From NCBI RefSeq assembly GCF_902167145.1, contig NC_050098.1, positions 75,308,207 to 75,372,206 on the forward strand: DNA of 64,000 nucleotides, given 5' to 3'. A model generated the notes under the pieces. That model was not told where the DNA came from and made no database searches. It saw only the letters and a list, made by a program, of their open reading frames with translations. Made by a program: the position numbers and the translations under genes. The stretch comes from Zea mays. Lineage: Eukaryota; Streptophyta; Magnoliopsida; Poales; Poaceae. The first letter of the stretch is position 1, and every line of letters begins with the position of its first letter. This document shows, one piece after another, positions 1-10,734 of this stretch.

Positions 1-279
1 TCGAAGCTTCCACCTTTAACTCGTCAAAGCAAACCTACTGAATGTTGAATCTCGATCGATGTCAGAAACCAACCGTAGAAAGAGAGGTCGAAGCACCTGA
101 TCACTCGTTCAGCTCGTTTTTCGCTCGTGCCTGTATGAATTGCATCAGTCATTGTGTTTTGGCGGTGGAGAAGTACAGAAGTAAACAGTGTGTTAGTATT
201 TAGTTGTGCGAAGCGTTGTTGACAAGACTTACTCAACTCGCACCTGCTTCCGGTGACAACTACCACTCTCTTATGAATG
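1..279. other. Unassigned flank left of E1
   Basis: This stretch lies outside the E1 LTR, and its last bases form the left E1 target duplication. By position it should be the upstream part of the E3 5' LTR, but I could not align it to the corresponding part of the E3 3' LTR (about 31620-31900). It contains three CGAAGC words (near 2, 90 and 211), which are common in the Tat elements of this window, so it may be a fragment of another Tat element. No convincing coding sequence was seen. Confidence 0.4.
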
Positions 280-284
280 GGAGG

Positions 285-759
285 TGTTGGGGCGAAGGCA
301 AAGACGCCACCCTTCGCTCAAGGCCTTCGCTGCAGTCGTTGGTCCAACGGAGATAAAACGGGCGGGGACACCCTTTGCCTCATACGACATCAGACGAAGG
401 CCTGCGATGAGGTCACCCCACCGTGCGGCCTCGTCCAGCTCGGAGGCCCACGTGTGATCCGGCCCATTGTAACGGGCCCTGCGTGGCCGCTGCGTGTTAC
501 GGGCCTACTTTGTAAAGGCATCCCTGTAATTACAGTCTGTAACCCTACTTTATGGGAATATTCTGGGGATAACTTAGGTGTCTGAGGGCACATGCGTCCT
601 TAACACGAGACGCTGGACGCTCAGATACTTATAAATACCCCCGCACAGTGCCCGTGAGAGGCCAGATTAATAGAGCTATTGCCATCTTGCGTGAGAACCC
701 TGTTAACGTCTTTGTTCACCCTTCTTGGATCCCCTTGCAACTTAGAGCAAGTTCCAACA
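285..759 (+). repeat. E1 5' LTR
   Basis: It begins TGTTGGGGCG and ends TTCCAACA, the usual TG...CA ends. At 475 bp it is 13 bp longer than the 3' LTR because of extra sequence near 331-343. A TATA box lies at 630-637, so U3 is about 370 bp and R plus U5 about 100 bp. Confidence 0.95.
630..637 (+). promoter_or_regulatory. E1 LTR TATA box
   Basis: TATAAATA within the 5' LTR, repeated at 20837-20844 in the 3' LTR. It is the likely core promoter for the E1 genomic RNA, with a start site about 30 bp downstream. Confidence 0.75.
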
Positions 760-761
760 TT

Positions 762-774
762 TGGCGCCCACCGT
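762..774 (+). other. E1 primer-binding site
   Basis: TGGCGCCCACCG follows the 5' LTR after two bases and is the position where a tRNA 3' end would prime minus-strand DNA. The same word, on the opposite strand, follows the E2 5' LTR (14720-14730). Tat elements do not use the initiator-Met site; I did not identify the exact tRNA. Confidence 0.75.
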
Positions 775-799
775 TCGTGCTACGAGACAACCACCCGCG

Positions 800-2145
800 A
801 TGGCACCCAAGAAAGCTAACCCGAAGGCTGACGAGGCTGCGAAGGCAACACTACTTGCTGCAAGAAAGGGCAAGGCCCTCGCCCTCACCCAATCCACCCA
901 CCAAGAGGCCACTGAAGACGACGTTCTCCGCACCCGCGAAGACGACACCCTCCGCACCTGCGGCCCTGAAGGACAATCGCAGCCACCCCCAGGCTTCACC
1001 CCACTGGAGGGCGCGGACCTCACCGAGGACGGTGAAGTCCTCGGCGTCTCAGCGGAAGAACAGCTACAGCTGCGCGCCCTGCGCCTCAAGAACCACAATC
1101 TCCAGAGGCAGAAAGAGATACTGGAGGCCAAGCGCCAGCGCGTGTCCGCACTAGCCAAAGTGCGGCAAATGATACGCGACGAAGAGCAGAAGGCCCAGGA
1201 CCTCGAGCGAGAGATCACGCAGATGCAGCGCGAAGGCCACCTTGGCCTGCAGCATGAGCCACCCCTCCAACAGCGCGCACAACTGGAAGACACGCGCGAA
1301 GGCCACCTCGGCCTGCAGCATGGGCCACCCCTGCAACAGCGTGCACAACCGGAAGGCCCGCGTTTCCCCCAGCGCGACCACACCTTCCCGCACGCCGCGC
1401 CATTCCAAGGGGTCAACTACCTCGACGAGCGAAGTCCCCTGGCGCCACACCTGCAAGTGACGCCTTGGCCAGCTAACTTTCGGGCAGGGACCTATCCCAA
1501 GTACAACGGCAGCACCGACCCAGCACAATACATAATGAGTTATCAGGTCGCCGTTGCATCTTCCGGAGGGGACGACGCCACAATGGCGAAGTCTTTCATC
1601 ATCGCCCAAGAGGGCCCAGCTCTCACCTGGTTCACCAGGTAGCCTCCGCTGTCCATTGATTCCTGGAGAAGCCTCTGGGACAAGTTCCTGCTCAACTTCC
1701 AAGGGTACCACCCAGACACCGATGCCTTGGCCGAACTCTCGCTATGCAAGCAGCTGGAAAAGGAGACTCTGCGGGAGTATTACCGCAAATTTTTAACACA
1801 CAAGTCACAGCTGCCCGCAGTCGATGATCAGATCGCTATCCACTACGCTATCAGTGGCCTTCGCGCCGGCGTCCTTTATAGCCACTGTATCAGAGATCCG
1901 CCCAAGAACCTCCAGGAACTATATCAGCTGTTTGAAAAATACGCCAAATCCGAAGAGCTCCACCAGCGCAAGGTTGAGTCCCAAAGGAAGCCCAAAGATG
2001 CTCCACAGTCCAGCCGCACGTGGACGAGGACTCCGCAGCCAGACTCCGGTCGAGACGGCCGCAATCAACAGCAAGTGCACAACATCGCCAACCAGCACCC
2101 CGCTGCTGACGCCCCTCGTCGCCAGGAATATCCCCCCAGGGCCGC
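800..2145 (+). pseudogene. E1 Gag (capsid polyprotein), broken
   Basis: Gag forms the virus-like particle. The first ATG after the primer site is at 800. The N-terminal third is charged and glutamine-rich and contains a probable coiled coil (about residues 90-150) and a 22-residue tandem duplication. The retrotransposon capsid region follows, with a TWFTR...SIDSW...LWDKF segment that is typical of plant Gypsy Gag. A TAG stop at 1640-1642 interrupts the frame, which then continues to about 2140. A frameshift near the C-run at 2131-2140 moves the reading into the pol frame. A zinc-knuckle-like CLFHGEDCAHQTKDC follows at about 2195-2245. Confidence 0.85.
1229..1360 (+). repeat. Tandem 66-bp duplication in E1 gag
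   Basis: Two direct copies start at 1229 and 1295, each 66 bp (22 codons, in frame), encoding near-identical REGHLGLQHxPPLQQRAQ segments. Only a few substitutions separate the copies, so the duplication is recent or selected for length. Confidence 0.9.
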
Positions 2146-5100
2146 GGAAATGGAACTCGCGGTAAGGGTCGGGGGCATGCGCAGCCGCCGCGCCGATTCT
2201 ACTGCCTCTTCCATGGCGAAGACTGCGCCCACCAAACCAAAGACTGCCCCGAAACGAAGGCCACCAGAGACAGAATGGCACGGGCGCAGCCAGCCGACAA
2301 CCCCAGAGTTGTCGCACACACTTACCAGCAACCCCCTCCACCATATATCCACGCCCCCGCCCCGCATCCACCGCACCACGCATACCAACACCATCAGGAA
2401 GTACAAATCGTACCTCCCCCACCCCCACCACCACACCAGCAACATCAAAACATCCCCCATGCCCCAAAGCAGGAAGACTTCGCCGATCAGCCGTATCGTG
2501 GAGTCATTCACATGATAAATGGGGGGTCCAGCACTGACTTCGACACCAAGCGGCAGAAGCGGGACCACTACCGCAGCATCAACCACGTCGCCGTCACTGG
2601 CCCAGTCGTGCAGACAAAGTGGTCCCACATTCCGCTAACCTTCGACGCACGAGACGTCGACCTGCGCAGCGCCCCCCACATCGACGCCATGGTTATCAAT
2701 TGCAGTGTGGCAGGCTGGGACCTACACAAAGTCCTAGTCGACAATGGCAGTCAGGCGGACATCATCTTCCTCCACGCCTTCGATCGCATGGGCATAAGCC
2801 ACAGCCTTCTCAAGCCTTCGGACAACCCGTTGTATGGCTTTGGCGGCAAGGGCACCTTTCCTGTCGGCAAAATAGAGCTGCCTCTCTCCTTCGGTGTAGC
2901 ACCCAATGCCCGAAGTGAGCAAGTGACCTTTGATATTGTGGATATGGTATATCCATACAATGCCATCATGGGCCGGGGCTTCATCAATAAGTTCAAAGCA
3001 GCCATTCACGGACTGTACCTATGTATGAAGATATCAGGTCCGTTAGGCGTTATTACAGTCTACGGCAACCAACAGACTGCGCGCAACATAGAGCGAGACT
3101 TCGTGCCCGGTCAGAGAAACATGCACTGCCTCACGGCCCAGCGCGAGGTCCCCGCACCCGCCAGCCCAACCGATAAACAGCACGACAAGGCACAGCTGCA
3201 GAGCAACGACGGGACCAAGACTGTCCCCCTCGATCAGGCCACGCACAAGCAGACAGTCACTATCAGCGAAGACCTCACCTCGCATGAAGAGGAGAAACTC
3301 CTCTACTTCCTGTCCAAGAATAAAGATGTCTTCGCCTGGTCTGCCCTCGACCTGGTCGGAGTCAGCCGATCCATAATTGAGCACAGCTTGGGAATTGACC
3401 CTTCGGTGCGACCAAAAAAGCAGAGGCTTCGCAAAATGTCCGACGAGAAGACAGAGGCCGCCAAGGCGGAGGTGCACCGCCTCCTGGAGGCCAAATTCAT
3501 CGAGCCGGTGGCTTACCCCACGTGGCTCTCCAATGTTGTAATGGTACAGAAAAAAAGCGGGAAGTGGCGAATGTGCATAGACTTCACCAGTCTCAACAAG
3601 GCCTGCCCAAAGGACAATTTCCCGTTGCCGCGGATCGACAAAATAGTCGATAGCGCGGCCGGATGCGAGGTCATGTCACTCCTCGACTGCTTCTCCGGTT
3701 ACCACCAGATATACATGAAGGAGGAAGACAAGGCTAGCACCAGCTTTATAACACCCTTCGGCACATATTGCTTCATCAGAATGCCGGAGGGACTCAAGAA
3801 CGCCGGGTCCACCTTCTCTAGGCTTACCAAAACAGTGCTCGAAGGGCAAGTTGGCAGAAATATATTCACATATGTGGACGACATCATCGTCACCAACAAG
3901 AGCAAGGAGGACCATCTCGCCGACCTCGCCGAGACATTCGCGAACATGCGAGACGCACGACTCCGCCTAAACCCGGAAAAGTGCGTCTTCGGCGTTCGCC
4001 AAGGCAAAATATTGGACTACCTGGTATCACACCGTGGCATCGAGGCCTACCCAACCAAGATTCAGGCCATCATAAACATGACGCCTCCGCAGTCCGCCAG
4101 AGACGTCCAGCGCCTGACAGGCAGATTGGCCGCTCTCAACAGATTCATCTCCAGGTCCGCTGAGCGAAGTCTCCCCTTCCTCAAAACACTCCATGGTGCA
4201 AAAGACTTCGCCTGGGGACCAGAGCAGGCAGCGGCCTTCGCCTCATTAAAACAGTACCTGTCGGAGTTGGCCGTCCTTACAACCCCCGACTCCTCGCTCC
4301 CCCTGTTGCTCTACGTCGCGGCTTCGCCGCATGCGGTCAGCGCGGCACTAGTGCAGGAGCAGACAGTTGAGGGCGTGGTCAGGCAGTGCCCTGTTTACTA
4401 TGTCTCTGAAGTGCTGACACCGTCCAAGTGCAACATGACAGAGCTGGAGAAGATTGCCTACGCAGTCGTTATGTCTTCGCGCAAACTGCGCCATTATTTC
4501 GAAGCATTCAAGGTCCGAGTCACCTTAGACAGGGGACTCGGCGAATTGTTCAGAAACCCGGAGGCATCGGTGAGGATTGCCAAGTGGGCGGCCGAACTCT
4601 CTGGCTACCACATCAGCTTCGAGCCCAGGACAGCCATCAAGTCACAAGTCCTGGCAGACTTCGTCGTCGACTGGACTGGGCCAATAACACAGCCAGACCC
4701 GTCCGCAGAGAAGGTTTGGAAGATCCATTGCAACGGCGCATGGTGCCATGCGGGGGCAGGCGCCGCCGCAGTCATCACCTCACCAGCCGGGGTCAAGCAC
4801 AGATATGCAGCACGCCTCAGCTTCGCTCTGGAATCCGACAGATGCACAAATAATATAGCAGAATACGAAGCAGTCATCCTCGGCCTCCGCAAGCTAAGGG
4901 CCCTCGGAGTCACCACCTGCATCATCAAAACAGACTCCAAGGTAGTTGCCGGCCAAGTCGAGAAAGACTATGCAGCAAAGGACCCCGCACTTATGCAATA
5001 CCTCGCGGCCATCCGAAGTCTCGAGAGACAATTCAAGGGATTCACCTTGCAGCATGTAGATCGGGCCAAGAATGAAGAGTCCGACGCATTGGCCAAGGCT

Positions 5101-5921
5101 GCCGCCAGGTGCGAGTCCTTGCCCTCCGACGTGTTCTTTCATGTCATCGGCACGCCAGCCGTCCGGAGCCCCGAAGGGCTCCAAATAACTAATGACAGCG
5201 AGGGCCACCGCATAGTCAACCTTATCATGACCGAAGACTGGCGGGCACCAATAACCCTGTTCCTACAGGGGTATTATCATCCAACCGACATCAGCGAGGC
5301 CAAGCGCCTCAGACATCGAAGCCGAGACTTCGCACTGATTGAAGGCCAACTCTACAAGAAAGGGGTCAGTCAGCCAATGCTTAAGTGCGTCACCGAAACC
5401 GAAGGCATCCAAATCCTACGCGAAGTCCACAGTGGCACGTGCGGCTCACACGCAGGGCCAAGGGCCCTAGCTGCTAAGGTGATCCGCCAAGGCTTTTACT
5501 GGCCCACAATGATCTGCGCCGCAAATCGGGTCACAAGGTCCTACGAAGCCTGCCAGAAGTTTTCTCCTCGGTCAGGCAGCCCCTCGCAGTATACAAAGCT
5601 GATCGCCCACACATGGCCTCTCCAGCGCTGGGGCCTCGACATTGTCAGGCCCCTGCCCACCGCTCAGGGGAACCTTAAGTTCGCCTTCGTCGCTGTCGAG
5701 TACTTCACCAAATGGATTGAGGCAAGGGCTGTTTCCACAATAACATCAAAAACTGCCCAAAAATTCTTTTGGCAAAACATTGTTTGCCGCTTCGGAGTAC
5801 CGTCCGAACTAACGGTTGACAACGGCAAGCAGTTTGACAGCCAAGACTTCAAGGATTTTTTCTTCTCCATTGGCACCAAGCTTGCCTTCGCCTCAGTCTA
5901 TCATCCGCAGTCCAACAGAGT

Positions 5922-6505
5922 TGTTGGGGACTTGTTCTCAAATGCTATGAATTAAGAACAAGGCAACATAAAATGTAAAATGTTAATGTCCTTCGTCCAA
6001 CGAAGCATTATCCCCTTGGGGATTAATGGACCTTGGACGAAGGTTGATGACAATACGATTACGAAGGTTAAATCTTCGTAATTGAATTTTAATAGATTGT
6101 ATAAGATAACATAAAATATAGAGTATCAAAGGTAAATGAATCATAAACGAACCATATTATATCTACTCAGTATATTTAAACATTGAATACAGTTATACCT
6201 CTACCTTGGCAAAGATTGGTTCCCGAATGATGCAATTGCAAATACCGGAATCCCTGAACAGTAAAGAAATACTGTTCACTATTTATAGGCACAGGGCACA
6301 GCCTGTGGGGAATTACAATTATGCCCCTTATAAGGGATTACAACAGCGACCCAAACATTTATGGACTAAAAGGTCATTCTACTTTTAAGTCGGTTTGTAA
6401 TTCCGAAGCTTCATGAAGAGGATCCTTCGGTCATCTCATGCGGACAGCTTCAGCCGAAGCTGCTTCTTCCTACAAGACCTTCGGCGACGAAGCATAGTCC
6501 CAACA
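5922..6505 (-). repeat. E2 3' LTR
   Basis: TGTTGGG...CCCAACA ends form a short inverted repeat. On the minus strand the TATA box is TATAAATA at 6280-6287. It is full length (584 bp). Confidence 0.95.
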
Positions 6506-6507
6506 GT

Positions 6508-6517
6508 AGCCCCTTTC
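6508..6517 (-). other. E2 polypurine tract
   Basis: On the minus strand the bases just upstream of the 3' LTR read GAAAGGGGCTAC, the expected purine primer for plus-strand DNA synthesis. Confidence 0.6.
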
Positions 6518-6763
6518 GCGGCGCTAGATCGTTTTTCGTAACGAGTTTGATCTGTGAAAAAAGTCTCTTAAGCTTCGGGAAGCCGAAGGTCCAAAAAACA
6601 CCTTCCCTGAGCTCGTTGTCGAGAAACGATTCAGTTTCCGAGCGCGTAGCGGTCCCACCTTGCAGAGCTACTGTTTGGTCTCTGTGGTCCACCGCGCAGC
6701 GAGTGCAAGCGGCTGTCCGCCTGGTGTAAAAATCCCGGCGATTCACCTTCTTACCTGCATCAC

Positions 6764-6770
6764 TATATAA
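6764..6770 (+). promoter_or_regulatory. TATA box of the E2 antisense accessory gene
   Basis: TATATAA lies on the + strand about 190 bp upstream of the accessory ATG at 6957 and outside the LTR. This predicts a start near 6795 and a leader of about 160 nt. E1 has a TATA box at the equivalent place (20331-20337, minus strand), which supports a real internal promoter. The rest of 6518-6956 shows no coding sequence. Confidence 0.6.
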
Positions 6771-8953
6771 ACAGACGAGTAGGTGTGAAGTTACCACAAC
6801 ATTCATTGCTATTTGCATTGTTTTGCTGCCAAAATTTTTAACCATAGCCGAAGCTTGACTCTCAGAATCAGACGAAGCTCCAGTTTGAAGCCTACTTCGT
6901 CAGAAGAAAAAACTTCGGAAGAAAAAGCATTTAGTTCCCTAAAAATTCAGAGTTAAATGGCCAGAGTGCGTTCTACCGCTAGGGTTGAGCGTGAGGGAGG
7001 CGAAGCTGAAGGATCGGAGACTGTTCCCATCTCCGAAGCGATGCAACGATCCGGACTGGTAACCCCGGAAGAAATCCCTACTGCTGAGACAGAACAGGCG
7101 TCTGCCGAAGCGGAAGAAGGAAACATTGAGGAAACTGATTCCGAAGATGATTATCGTATTGCCATGCCAAGTAAGCCCAGCCACTTGGACTTCGGAAAGT
7201 CGACTGTTTCGAAGGCTGATCTCTCCAAGATGGTGAAGTCGGGTTATTTCAGTGAAAGTCAGAAGAAGCTACTACGCTTCGGGGGGGAAGAAACTACCCC
7301 GAAGCCAGAGAAGGATGAAATAGTCATTTTTAAGAGCTTTCTAAAGGCTGGGTTGAGATTCCCCCTGCATGGGATTATTGCAGATGTATTGAAGAGGTTT
7401 GGGATCTACTTTCATCAGCTGACTCCTAACGCTATCGTTAGGCTTATCGTCTATATCTGGGCCCTCCGAAGCCAGGCGGTGGAGCCGTTTGCCGACAGCT
7501 TTTGTCAAATTCATGAGCTGCATTATCAGACGAAGGCTAGAAAAGATGGATTGCATGATAACTTTGGTTGCTATAATTTTGCCTATCGGAAAACCACAAA
7601 GTTTCCTGTCATCAGCTATCGAAGCAAGTGGCCGGCAGGCTGGAAATCGGAATGGTTCTACGTCAAGGTTGATGACGACAAGGAGAAGCTTGTGCAGAGT
7701 CCGCTTGAACTAATCTTCGGAGAAACCCGACCTCATTGCAAAATGACACCAGAAGGTCCAACCCAAAAAGCGTTGGCTGAGTTTAAAATTATTTCAGAGC
7801 ATATCAGCACAAGAGACCTGGTTCAAGAGTTTTTGGCTTTCAGGGTTTTTCCTACCTTAAAAGAATCGGAAATGCCGAAGCTAGAGGGGGAGAAGAAAGA
7901 AGGGGAACTTGTGCGGTTACCTTACTATTACAAGTTTAAGAAATATTTTAAAACACCTTGCCAAGAGTGGCTGGACACAATTGAAATAATGTGCAATGAA
8001 ATACTCGGTAATTACTCCAAAAAAGAGGATCAGTTGATGACTGCGGCCTTCGGTACCCGTCCGAAGCGAAGACTGAATCGAGTGCTGGACGCCCTGGGTT
8101 TTGAATACCCTGACTACGAAAATCTGAATAAAGGTGTCGAAGGCCGGAAAAGAAAAAGGGTAGCCGAAGCTTTAAATGAAGATGAGAAAGAACCACCAAA
8201 AAAGAAGAATATTCCGAAGAAGAGGAAAGTATCATCTCCGAAGCAAAAAGTATCCGACGAAGAGGAGACTCCCGCATCACGCTCTGCCACTGACGTGGAA
8301 GAGATTTTGAAGGTAATGACTGAATCCCTGCCTGCGAAGCTAAGTCCATTGGGCCTCAACTGACAAAGTTTTTTCAGAAGGAAAAGGAGCCCGAAAAAAC
8401 GAAGAAAACAACTAAAACAAAGAGACAAAGAATCATCGCAGTGACAGAAGTCATTGACAAGACACCACCGAGAGCTTCAGCTCAGAAGATACCAGCGGCT
8501 GAGGAAATAACCAATATTGAAGTCACACCTTCGGAGGTCGCGGCTACCAAAGCTACCTCAACTGAAGATTTGAATTTGGCAAGCACAATCGAACACATCG
8601 ACAAAATGCTGCTAAACATGGCCACAGAAGAAGCCACTACTGCCGCCGAAGAGGCCATGGCCGCAGTGTCTGAGAAAGAAAAGGAAATTGCTGACGAAGC
8701 TTCAGAGGACGAAGCCTTCATGTTTCAAAATTTAGTTGGACAAGAATTGTCAAAAACCAAAATAGAAGAGCTTAAAGAATATGCCAAATCTTGCGGATAT
8801 AAACCAGGAGCACTCCTCTTCGGGGGTATTGACGATGAAAAATTAGACTGTATCCGGGATCAAACTGGAGCTAAGGTTATCGGTACTCTATCAAAGAGTA
8901 TCGGTTTTCCGAAGCTGGAACCGGACATCAGCCGCTACCGACGACAACATATC

Positions 8954-9057
8954 GTTGGTAGTTTATTTTATTCCAATTTCAAGGTGAACTACTTTTCCCT
9001 TGACTTTTATTATTTTTAATAATGAAGACATGTCTAACGAAGGTTGTTTACGTGCAG
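8954..9057 (+). other. Predicted intron in E2 accessory gene
   Basis: The donor GTTGGT follows codon ATC in phase 0, and the acceptor is the strong ACGTGCAG before AGT ATG. Removing 104 bp joins the acidic segment to the coiled-coil segment in frame. The donor is weaker than consensus. Confidence 0.5.
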
Positions 9058-9756
9058 AGTATGCTGTTGAGCAAGGCTTTGAAAATGCAGCAAGATCTAG
9101 AAGACAAAAAACACGAGGTTATAATTGAAAATTTAGAGAGCAAAATAAAAGAGCAATCAGCTACTATTGAAAAGAAAAACTTCGAGCTTCAGACAACTGA
9201 AAGCTTATTGGCAGAAGCCGAAGCTAAAGTAGCAGAATTGAATACGAAGCTTCTCTGCCAATCTGAACAGTTTGAAAAAGAAAAGCAAGAACTTAATACG
9301 AAACTTGAAGCCGAAGTCCAACAAAATTCAGATTTGAAAAAATTATTGGCAAGCCTTCAAGACAAATGTTTGGAGTTTAGCAATAAATGTATTCAACGAC
9401 TGAGAAAAATCTTCCACTCAGTCGGGGCCAGCAGTGGGAAGTTCACCCCGTCAACTGAAGATTTACCAAAGACCTTCGAACATATTGAGGGTGAAATTGA
9501 TGAGCTTGACGAAGTTATAGCCGGGCACGGTGACTTCTGTGCCTGGGTAGCTTCTCGGGGCACTGCTGCAGCTTTTCTGAAGGCTGGCTGCGACCATGGA
9601 AAAATTGTTAATAGGCCCAATTTCACTCTATCACCATCAATTTTAGATGATATTCCTGACCTCGCCCGAAGCATTTCTAATAGATTTGTAAAGATGATAT
9701 GGACAAAAGGCGGGCGAGAAAAGGCTGGAGACGAAGCTCGGAGTCATCTTGAACCA

Positions 9757-9829
9757 GTAAGAAATCATACCTTGTGCTTACCTTTTCCTTCAAGCTTGGT
9801 TTTGACCCACAACAACTTAATTCATGTAG
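9757..9829 (+). other. Predicted intron in E2 accessory gene (3')
   Basis: The donor is CCA|GTAAGA and the acceptor TCATGTAG|GAT, 73 bp, phase 0. Splicing replaces a run of unrelated residues with a short acidic end and a TAA stop. Size and sites are typical of plant introns. Confidence 0.65.
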
Positions 9830-9856
9830 GATGACGAAGCCGAGACCGATGCTTAA

Positions 9857-10343
9857 AGAGTATGACGCCGAAGCTGAGGCCTCATGAAGATCAATAGGAG
9901 TAGACTGTAGACAAACTCAAGAAACTTTTTGAAATAACTTTTGTAAATATGACTAAACTATTCTTAATGAATTCTGTTCATACCTTGTAATATGCTCTTA
10001 CCCTTCCATTAATGTATGAGAGACGCTTTGATGTGGACGAAATTATCTTTTTGAGCCGAAGGCGAAAAAACACCTTCCCTTCTTTTCGTACACAGCGAAG
10101 CATAAAAAACAACTTTTCCTTTTTTCCGAAGCTCTTCTTTTCGTACACGACGAAGTACAAAAGACAGTTTTTCCTTTTTGCCGAAGCAACCACTTATGCT
10201 ATGATGATGGTTATCCTACATATGCCTGGATGAATGTTTATGAATGCAAATGTTATGATGTAATGTGATGTGCAAATGAATGTCCAAACACATATCCGAA
10301 GCCATAATCACAACCGTTATTTCCTTAGAAACAATCACATATC
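9857..10343. other. E2 spacer between accessory gene and minisatellite
   Basis: AT-rich with many CGAAGC and CTTCGG words. Imperfect direct repeats around CTTTTCGTACAC appear near 10080-10160. No coding sequence was seen. Confidence 0.6.
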
Positions 10344-10560
10344 AGCGCTGACTTTTCGCTGTAAGCCTCCCTTAGGAGCTTCTTCGCCTTTTACTTCAGC
10401 GGAATCAGCGTTGACTTTTCGCTGTAAGCTCTGCATTCCCTTAGCAACGTCTTTGGAGCTTCTTCGCCTTTTACTTTCGGCGGAATCAGCGTTGACTTTT
10501 CGCTGTAAGCTCTGCATTCTCTTAGGAACGTCTTTGGAGCTTCTTCGCCTTTTTCTTTCC
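10344..10560 (-). repeat. E2 minisatellite, 81-bp unit
   Basis: About 2.7 tandem copies. Full units start at 10401 and 10482; the first copy has a deletion. On the element's strand each unit contains GTTCCTAAGAGAATGCAGAGC or a close variant, the core also found in the E1 and E4 minisatellites. It lies just downstream of pol. Confidence 0.85.
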
Positions 10561-10734
10561 GGCACTCGATGGTGCGTTCTCAGCTTTTACATTTACATCT
10601 TTGGGGGATTTTGCTCTTAGAGAGCTAAAAAAGGAAATTACATATGATGGCCCCATTAAAAACCTTTCTCCCCCTTCAGAAAGGAAAAGGGTGCCATGAA
10701 AGAAAAAATAAAAAATATAAAAAATTACATCAAG

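Larger units (their letters stand above)
6957..9856 (+). pseudogene. E2 antisense accessory gene (Transposase_28-like, 'putative gypsy type transposon')
   Basis: The gene runs opposite to E2 pol. The first segment, 6957-8363, starts MARVRSTARVE and contains AGLRFPLH (about residue 130) and HQLTPNAIVRL (about 152), which I recognise from the plant 'putative gypsy type transposon' family. A basic PKKRKV near residue 420 matches a classical nuclear import signal. A one-base frameshift near 8350 separates it from the second segment (to 8953), which is acidic. A predicted intron at 8954-9057 leads to a coiled-coil exon (9058-9756), and a second intron at 9757-9829 to a last exon encoding DDEAETDA and TAA at 9854-9856. 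Function is unknown; a nuclear, regulatory or integration role is only inference. Confidence 0.75.

Noticed and set aside
742..1711. Antisense open frames across E1 gag
   Set aside because: Shadows of the GC-rich gag reading; no independent start context, TATA or motif.
6206..6388. A 60-residue frame in both E2 LTRs (also 15016-15198)
   Set aside because: It lies across the LTR promoter, is short and is on the strand opposite to E2 transcription.
10344..10560. CRISPR-like spacing of repeats
   Set aside because: Units are contiguous tandem repeats without unique spacers, in a plant retrotransposon.
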